Shown here: positions 51,631 through 57,375 of the stretch, one piece after another | Layout of the letters: the number at the start of each line of letters is the position of its first letter | How positions within the stretch are numbered: the first letter of the stretch is position 1 | Assembly: GCA_020859845.1 (NCBI GenBank) | Contig: JAJBVL010000002.1 | Location: 1 to 57,375, forward strand | Direction: 5' to 3' | Length of the DNA stretch: 57,375 nt | Origin: Bacteroidales bacterium | Lineage (GTDB): Bacteria; Bacteroidota; Bacteroidia; Bacteroidales; Muribaculaceae | Translations under genes and position numbers: made by a program | The notes under the pieces: model-generated | The model's database searches: none | What the model saw: the letters and a program-made list of their open reading frames with translations, nothing else | Told to the model about the DNA's origin: nothing

Positions 51631-52638
51631 TTGTCTCCGGCCTTGCGTTTCGTAGTGCCAATAGGCTGCAGCGTGGCCTTGGTGTGGTGGCTCTTCTCGA
51701 AGGTCAACTTCCACGACATGATGGAGGTGCTGCGCCACAATGTGAAGTTTGGCTGGCTGGCAGGCTTGATGATTTTCAATGCCCTCTCCTATATGATACG
51801 CGCTCGCCGGTGGGGGCTGCAGCTTGAAGGTGTAGGCGTCAAGGTGGATTATGCCACGCTCTGCGTCTCCATCTTCGGAGCCTATGCTCTCAACCTCCTG
51901 ATGTCGGGCGTAGGCGAGGCGTGGCGGTGTCTCTTCATAGCCAAGAGGGGCAAGTGTAGTCTCTCCAAGGTGGTGGGCACCGACGTTGGCGACCGCTCTA
52001 CCGACGGTGTGTGTGTGCTGGCGCTGCTGGGCCTTACGATGCTTGTGGCGGGGAGCGCCATTCATGCTTTTGTGGTCCACTACGCCATAGGGCGCGATGT
52101 GGTGAAGTATGCCGACAATCCGTGGATGTGGGCGTGGACCTTCCTGGGCCTCAGCATCCTCTTCTGGGTAATCCACTGGCTGCGCAACTACAAGTTTATG
52201 CGCCGCGTTGACAACTGCTTCACCGACATCTGGGAAGGCTTCAAGGTATTGTTCACGATGCCCCACAAGTGGCTCTACTTCTGGCTGACGATAGGCATCT
52301 GGGTATGCTATTTCCTGCAGACCTACGTATGCTTCCCCGGATTCCCCTTCACCGATGCTCTCCTTACGCCCGAATATAGCTATGGGTTGGTGCCAGGCCT
52401 CGTGGTGTGTCTTTTCGCTTCAATGTCGATGGCAATCCCCAGCAGTGGAGGCCTTGGCCCGTGGAACCTGGCCATCATGTTTGCGCTCTCGCTCTACGGC
52501 GTGGGGCAGACCGAGGGCGCAGCCTTCGCCATGCTACTCTGGGCTGCTGAGGCTACGATGCAAGTGATGCTGGGCGTGGGGAGCCTTATCTACGTCGTGG
52601 TGACGAATAAGAAGGCATGTCGCGCCGCTTCAAAATAA
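51631..52638 (+). CDS. YbhN/LPG-synthase-like membrane protein (UPF0104)
   Basis: Lysylphosphatidylglycerol-synthase transmembrane-domain protein, 335 residues, about 8 helices, without the C-terminal aminoacyl-transferase domain, so flippase-like or unknown. Seen: CSVALVWWLFSKVNF, MIRARRWGLQLEG, ISIFGAYALNLL-type segment (VSIFGAYALNLLMSGVGEAW), GTDVGDRSTDGVCV and a late AIPSSGGLGPWNLAIMFAL. No ATG gives the first helix: the frame is open from 51538 and the TTG at 51631 is the best start seen, so the 5' end is uncertain. Its 3' end overlaps the RND gene by 53 nt. Confidence 0.85.
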   Translation: MSPALRFVVPIGCSVALVWWLFSKVNFHDMMEVLRHNVKFGWLAGLMIFNALSYMIRARRWGLQLEGVGVKVDYATLCVSIFGAYALNLLMSGVGEAWRCLFIAKRGKCSLSKVVGTDVGDRSTDGVCVLALLGLTMLVAGSAIHAFVVHYAIGRDVVKYADNPWMWAWTFLGLSILFWVIHWLRNYKFMRRVDNCFTDIWEGFKVLFTMPHKWLYFWLTIGIWVCYFLQTYVCFPGFPFTDALLTPEYSYGLVPGLVVCLFASMSMAIPSSGGLGPWNLAIMFALSLYGVGQTEGAAFAMLLWAAEATMQVMLGVGSLIYVVVTNKKACRAASK

Positions 52639-55600
52639 AGAGCGGCAGGAAAAAGAACACCCCTACGAGCGACATTGCCAATCCGCCTATCGTCCCCAGC
52701 GCCAACGGGAACCAGAACGACTCCTTGGTAGTGCCAATCAAGAAGGGCAAGAAGCCCAGGATAGTGGATACTACCGTCAAGAAGATAGGCAGCACCTTGA
52801 TATTCCAAGCCTTAAGATAAAGCCGCAGAGGATTCTGGCGGGGATGATTCTCCCTGAGGGTGTTGTACTCGTTGAGCACATAGATGGCAGCATTGACCGT
52901 GATGCCACACAGCAAGATAAAGGCCGCAAATCCTCCCTGGTCAAACTTCATCTCCGTGAGATAAAATATCAGAAACACCCCTATAAAAGCTATCGGGATG
53001 GTAAGGATGATACCGATAGGCTGACGCAGGGAGTTGAAGAGAATGCTCGACGTGAAGAATATCACCACTATCACCAGCACCAGCAGCCACCAGTTGCTCC
53101 CATTATTGTCGCCGAAGCGCCACGAGCGGTCGACATTCTCCGCCGTATACCCCACGGGCATCATGGAGTTGATGCGCTCCAAGTCTTGCTCCAGCAGTTT
53201 CTTGCCCTGCTGCGACGACCCAATATAAGAATACTGCAAGCAAAGACGATACTGCTGATTCTCCTTAGAGATTGAGGGCGGAGCGTTGCGCTGGGCCATC
53301 GTGGCCAGGTCGGCCAGCTTATAGCTCTTGTCGCCTATCTGCAGCGGCACGTTCATCAGCGACCACACGTCATATTCCTGGCCTTGACGCGATAGCAGGA
53401 TGATATCTTCATACTCCCCGTCCACATAGAGAGTGGCAGCCTTCTGCGACCCACCGTAGATAGGCTGCATGGCTCCATATAGCTGACTGATGGTCAAGCC
53501 AGCCTTGGCGAGGCGCTCCTTGTCGATGTCGAGATAAAACTCCGTATAGTCGTCTTTCCACCACGAAAACTCGTTTTTGATGGTAACCTCCTTGATGCGT
53601 CGACGCTCTAAGAGGATATCTTTTAGCACAGCAGCCCAATGCTCAAGTTCGTCGTAATTGTAGCCCAACATCTTGATGCGATAGTCGCCTGCCGACTCGC
53701 GCACATCGTTGTTGAATCCATTGTCTTGCAGACCATACACACTCCAAGAGCCTCCTCCGAGGGTCAAAGCCTTGGCGATGATATCGCTCTTTAGAGTGTA
53801 AGGGAAGCCAGAAGCGGCAGCTTCGGGGGTGAAATATATCTGCATAGAGGCACGCCGTGGCGCCACCGAGGTCTGGAACTGGCGTATCTCCTTGAACGTG
53901 GTGAGATAGGCCTCCATGCGTTGTATCAGCTCGTTCATTTGGTCGAGAGTGGTGCCATTGGGGAGAGTGGCGTTGACCGAGAGCACCACCTCGCCATCGC
54001 TTCTCCCGAAATATCCTCCTGAGAACACGTCCTTGGCGAAAAGACGCAGCGACCCTCCAAGACACTTGTCGACCCATGGACGCAGGGTCTTATTGTAGAG
54101 GTCGGAGCCTATGGTCTTGTTGTAGGCCGTGGCCCATATAGTATGGCTATCCTTGATGCTCTCCGGCAACAGGTAGGTGGGAAGGCCAAAAGAAAGGATT
54201 AAAATGATATAGCATATAGCCTTATGCCTCACAGTAAAGGCCACAAAACGCCCATACACGCGCGTAAACCTCACCGCAAAGCGCTTGCGCCACGATATGC
54301 GGCCCCGCTTCTGCTGGCGCATCCCGATGCGTGTGATTAGCGCAGGCACCAAGAAGAGAGCCACCATCAACGATACAGCCAGATTGACTATCACCACTAT
54401 CACGAAGTCGACCAGATTGAGGCGAATCTCCTCGTCGAGGAAAAACACCACGCCAAGAGCTCCTATCGTGGTCAAGGTAGCCGCCAAGATAGATGTGAAA
54501 GCCTTAAGATTGGCCTTATGGCGTATATGGTCGGTCATCACTATGATGTTGTCAATGATAAGATTGAGCGAGATAGTGATGCCAGCCAGCGAATATAGCT
54601 GTATCTCTATAGCCAGGAGGTAATAGAAAATCACGGCTATCGAGAGGTTGATGAGCAAGGAGATGGTGACCACCAACATATAGCGCACGTTGAGGGTGAT
54701 GAGCCCCACGAAGAGCAGCAGTATGGCAAGCGTCAAGCCCGTGCGAAAATAGATTTTGTTGAGCTCATTGTTGATGGTCTCGGTGCCGTCGTAGCGCAGA
54801 TTGACCATATACCCTTGTGGGAGGGCAGCTATCAATCCGTCCATAGCCAGCCTCACCTTCTTGGCAAGCTCTATCTGATTGGCATCCTCATCGGCCTTTA
54901 TGTTGCAATAGATGGAGTTGAGGCCATTGATACGGAAGTAGCTGGTGGCTGCTTGCTCCACATGGCGCACCTTCACCAATTTGTCGAGCGTCATCGCACT
55001 CCCATCTTTAAGGTCCACCTCTATCACCGACGGGTCAAAGGTGGCTTCTTCGCCCTCGGCCAGCGTAGAGGCTGTCACTCTCAGCCAGTCGCCATCAAAG
55101 TCGGCAATGCCCAGAAAGGTGCTCTTGGTCAATGTCACTATAGCATTGCTCAAGTCGGCCGGGGTAAGGCCCAAGGCCTTGAGCTGGTCGTTGTCATACT
55201 CCAGCTGCCACTCCATGGGAGTGGCTCCGCTAAGGTCCACGCTATAGATACCCTTTATCTGGCCAATGACTGGCTTGATATACTCCTCGGCATAGCGTTG
55301 TATCTCAATGGGCGATGCTGGAGCGTTGATAGTATAGGTAAGGAAAGGACGCGAGGCCTTATTATCAACTTGGCGCGTGGTGATGGTGGGATACGACACC
55401 CCGCGTGGCAGCTCGGCCCATGCTTGCCTGACGATGGTCGACACCTCAAATCGCGTGGCCTCCATGTCAACATGCTTGTCAAGCGAGATGGAGATGGAGC
55501 CGCTATTATTTGACGACGTAGAAGAAATCTCCTTCACACCCTGCACTCGCGACAGCATCGACTCCAGCTTGCTCGTCACTTCGCTCTCGATGACACGCGC

Positions 55601-55771
55601 CGAATGGTTAGGCATCGTGAAGTTGACAGTCAACGAAGGCATCGAGCGCGATGGCACCAGCTTGACCGGCAGCAAGGGGATCATAGCTATCCCCACCATG
55701 GCGAGCGCTATGCAGACCACGATGACCGTAAAGCTGGACAGTCTTGAAAAGTCTTTGCTACGCTTTGACAT
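52586..55771 (-). CDS. RND efflux permease
   Basis: Inner-membrane pump of the resistance-nodulation-division superfamily, 1061 residues, exporting small molecules or metals by proton exchange. Seen: FTVIVVCIALAMVGIAMIPLLPV (helix 1, split here), the GVKEISSTSSNNSGSISISL porter domain, GITISLNLIIDNIIVMTDHI in helix 4 region, FLDEEIRLNLVDFVIVVIVN, and a second half with GFAAFILLCGITVNAAIYVLNEY. Helix-4 acidic residue is Asp in LIIDN. Starts 24 nt after TolC on the same strand; no membrane-fusion partner inside the window. Substrate unknown. Confidence 0.93.
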   Translation of the reverse strand: MSKRSKDFSRLSSFTVIVVCIALAMVGIAMIPLLPVKLVPSRSMPSLTVNFTMPNHSARVIESEVTSKLESMLSRVQGVKEISSTSSNNSGSISISLDKHVDMEATRFEVSTIVRQAWAELPRGVSYPTITTRQVDNKASRPFLTYTINAPASPIEIQRYAEEYIKPVIGQIKGIYSVDLSGATPMEWQLEYDNDQLKALGLTPADLSNAIVTLTKSTFLGIADFDGDWLRVTASTLAEGEEATFDPSVIEVDLKDGSAMTLDKLVKVRHVEQAATSYFRINGLNSIYCNIKADEDANQIELAKKVRLAMDGLIAALPQGYMVNLRYDGTETINNELNKIYFRTGLTLAILLLFVGLITLNVRYMLVVTISLLINLSIAVIFYYLLAIEIQLYSLAGITISLNLIIDNIIVMTDHIRHKANLKAFTSILAATLTTIGALGVVFFLDEEIRLNLVDFVIVVIVNLAVSLMVALFLVPALITRIGMRQQKRGRISWRKRFAVRFTRVYGRFVAFTVRHKAICYIILILSFGLPTYLLPESIKDSHTIWATAYNKTIGSDLYNKTLRPWVDKCLGGSLRLFAKDVFSGGYFGRSDGEVVLSVNATLPNGTTLDQMNELIQRMEAYLTTFKEIRQFQTSVAPRRASMQIYFTPEAAASGFPYTLKSDIIAKALTLGGGSWSVYGLQDNGFNNDVRESAGDYRIKMLGYNYDELEHWAAVLKDILLERRRIKEVTIKNEFSWWKDDYTEFYLDIDKERLAKAGLTISQLYGAMQPIYGGSQKAATLYVDGEYEDIILLSRQGQEYDVWSLMNVPLQIGDKSYKLADLATMAQRNAPPSISKENQQYRLCLQYSYIGSSQQGKKLLEQDLERINSMMPVGYTAENVDRSWRFGDNNGSNWWLLVLVIVVIFFTSSILFNSLRQPIGIILTIPIAFIGVFLIFYLTEMKFDQGGFAAFILLCGITVNAAIYVLNEYNTLRENHPRQNPLRLYLKAWNIKVLPIFLTVVSTILGFLPFLIGTTKESFWFPLALGTIGGLAMSLVGVFFFLPLFILKRRDMPSYSSPRRR

Positions 55772-55795
55772 ACCAGAGCCTACGAAATGGGTGGA

Positions 55796-57301
55796 TTAGC
55801 GAGTGATGCGATGGAGATTGTCAAACTTGTCGGGTAGCGGCATTCCCAACTCAAAGTCGTAGAGCGTCAGCTTGCGCAGCTTGTAGTAGCTCAGCCAGTA
55901 GTTTTGGAGCGCGGAGATATAGTTGCTATTTGCATCCTGCTGGCGATTGTGGGCCAATGTCAAGGTGTTGAGGTCGGCCTTGCCAATGATGAAGCGTTGC
56001 TTGGTCTGAGCATAAGCCATATCAGCGAGGTCGAGAGCTTCGAGGGCGCTCTCAATCAGACGCTGCTGTATATTGAAGTCGCTGACGGTCATTATCACGT
56101 CTTCTTCGAGGCTAATCTCCTCCTGGCGAGCAGCAATTTCGGTGACATTAAGCTCGTTTTTAGCCATATTCACCTTGCCTTTTCTCACGCCCCAGTCGAT
56201 GAGGGGGATAGTGAGAGTGATTGACACAAGGTCTTGTCGCAAAGGATGTCGATAAACGTCGGCAAAGGTCTCAGACACCTGATTGAAGCCCACGCTGGCA
56301 TCAAGACTGGCGCTAAAGCGCTGCTCTATAGTGGTCTTGTTGAGACTTTGCTGTGCTTCCAGCACGCTTTGTCGCTGTTGGATCAGCGTAGGATTGTTGG
56401 CTTTGGCTTGCTCCAAGGCAAGGCCCGTGGATATATTCATTCCCGTGGGGCAGGAGGGCAAAATCACCTCGATATCGGTGTTTTGCTCCATCCCCAGGAA
56501 TGACGCGAGCGAGGTCATGGCGCGTTTTAGGGCTATGCGGGTGTTCTCGAGTGAGTTTTCAGCATTGATTTTGTCGAGCTTGAGCGTGAGGAGTTCGCTT
56601 TGCGAGATGGCTGCAATCTTGAATCGGCGCTCACCGATGATATACATGGTGTCGCACGACAATACATTCTCCTGAGCCAGACGATACTCGGCCTGTGCCA
56701 AAGCGAGTGCAAAGAAGTAGGTCACGGCGTTTTCCGACACTTCCTCCATATTGTAAAGAAATTGCTTCTTCACCTTCTCATACTTCAGAGGTTCGATTTT
56801 TCTGGCCCACTTAAACTCGTTGTAGCCCAGCAGCGATTGAGAGTAGCCGATACGCACTGGCACCGAGGAATATTGCGTGGAGTTGATGTCGCCAAAGTTG
56901 CGCAGATAGTCGAGGCTTGTCTTAATATAGAAGGTACCACCCAGAGGGTCAAAGTTTTGAGTGATATTAAGCCCCGCATATGCCTCATACATCTGCTGGG
57001 CACGATACACATCGATATTCTCCTGCGAATCGTAGCGCTGCGTAAGGTAGTGGTAGTAAGACACCGGGGTAAGGCTCAGCGACAAGCTTGGCAGACGCTC
57101 TGCGCGATACGACCGATACTCCCAGTAGCCACTAAGGTATAGGTTTTGGTTGCGAAAGGCTGTCAACGAGCTGTCGTTGGCTATTTCGATAGTGCGCTGG
57201 AGATCGAGCACCACTGGCTGCGCGGCCCACGACGTGAAGCCACACCCACTCAGCAGCAGGCCCAACAATAAGAAAAGATTATGTATATGATGTCGTCTCA
57301 T
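55796..57301 (-). CDS. TolC-family outer-membrane efflux protein
   Basis: Outer-membrane channel of tripartite pumps. Signal peptide MRRHHIHNLFLLLGLLLSG with CGFT, so a lipoprotein as is common for these proteins. Helical repeats with EIANDSSLTAFRNQNLYLS and a second half with ALEQAKANNPTLIQQRQSVLEAQ, typical OEP domains. 501 residues. Upstream of, and probably co-transcribed with, the RND permease. The adaptor gene may lie to the right of the window. A heptamer array precedes the ATG. Confidence 0.93.
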   Translation of the reverse strand: MRRHHIHNLFLLLGLLLSGCGFTSWAAQPVVLDLQRTIEIANDSSLTAFRNQNLYLSGYWEYRSYRAERLPSLSLSLTPVSYYHYLTQRYDSQENIDVYRAQQMYEAYAGLNITQNFDPLGGTFYIKTSLDYLRNFGDINSTQYSSVPVRIGYSQSLLGYNEFKWARKIEPLKYEKVKKQFLYNMEEVSENAVTYFFALALAQAEYRLAQENVLSCDTMYIIGERRFKIAAISQSELLTLKLDKINAENSLENTRIALKRAMTSLASFLGMEQNTDIEVILPSCPTGMNISTGLALEQAKANNPTLIQQRQSVLEAQQSLNKTTIEQRFSASLDASVGFNQVSETFADVYRHPLRQDLVSITLTIPLIDWGVRKGKVNMAKNELNVTEIAARQEEISLEEDVIMTVSDFNIQQRLIESALEALDLADMAYAQTKQRFIIGKADLNTLTLAHNRQQDANSNYISALQNYWLSYYKLRKLTLYDFELGMPLPDKFDNLHRITR

Positions 57302-57308
57302 ACGCTAT

Positions 57309-57375
57309 TAACTCTTGACTTTTGACTCTTGACTTTTGACTTTTGACTCTTGACTCTTGACTTTTGACTCTTGAC
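57309..57375. repeat. TGACTYT heptamer array at the window edge
   Basis: At least nine tandem units (TGACTTT/TGACTCT) run from about 8 nt before the TolC ATG to the end of the window and continue outside. Same unit as at dnaB, but opposite orientation relative to the following gene. Confidence 0.9.

Overview
The window reads as a chromosome segment of a Bacteroidales bacterium, probably near Prevotellaceae or Muribaculaceae; genus is not resolved. Reasons: Bacteroidota-type promoters (TTTG, 19-20 nt, then TAnnTTTG) can be written out before many genes; short lipoprotein signals with a late Cys are common; and the gene set (GH20, GH97, C10 proteases, a T9SS-like C-terminal domain, PCMD and DUF3943 proteins, AAA/PD-(D/E)XK and DUF4143 ATPases, 6-bladed propeller lipoprotein, RND and TolC) is typical of that order. 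Most genes are G+C-rich. The serpin, the DUF4143 ATPase, the TIR-WD40 gene and parts of the first C10 gene are visibly A+T-richer, which suggests separate acquisition.

Layout. 1-8.7 kb: palindromic repeat element, gdhA (-), REP-like repeats, a GH20 hexosaminidase, an AAA/PD-(D/E)XK protein, then a C10 cysteine protease lipoprotein 17 nt from a serpin lipoprotein. 8.7-15.3 kb (-): MBL hydrolase, RsmI-like methyltransferase, two tandem POT peptide transporters, SufE, M28 peptidase. 15.4-20.2 kb (+): overlapping ligA, Omp85-like barrel and EptA-like transferase. 20.3-24.5 kb: lipoprotein, tRNA-Leu(UAG), DUF4143 ATPase with a threefold 33-bp operator-like array, DUF3943 and PCMD proteins. 24.6-31.4 kb (+): secreted C10 protease, lipoprotein, ssb, OPT and MATE transporters. 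31.3-38 kb: WecA-like transferase (-), GH97, dnaB with a heptamer array as its leader, asnB. 38.1-43.9 kb: TIR-WD40 protein, Fic protein, propeller lipoprotein (-), tRNA-Leu(CAA) (-), Ser-rich lipoprotein. 44-50 kb: glgB, then a four-gene phospho-signalling cassette (TerY-C-like zinc protein, Ser/Thr kinase, TerY-like VWA protein, PP2C phosphatase) ending in a truncated fifth gene. 50-57.4 kb: O-antigen ligase-like protein (-), YbhN/LPG-synthase-like membrane protein, RND permease and TolC (-), and a second heptamer array at the edge.

The genes best deserving a second look are the TerY-P-type kinase/phosphatase/VWA/zinc cassette with its broken tail, the C10 protease-serpin pair, the TIR-WD40 protein with a Fic protein beside it, the 33-bp palindrome array in front of the DUF4143 ATPase, and the seven-base arrays that replace normal spacers. 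The region 38-50 kb holds signalling and conflict-type genes, but they are interrupted by ordinary genes (glgB, a tRNA, lipoproteins), so it is not one clean island.
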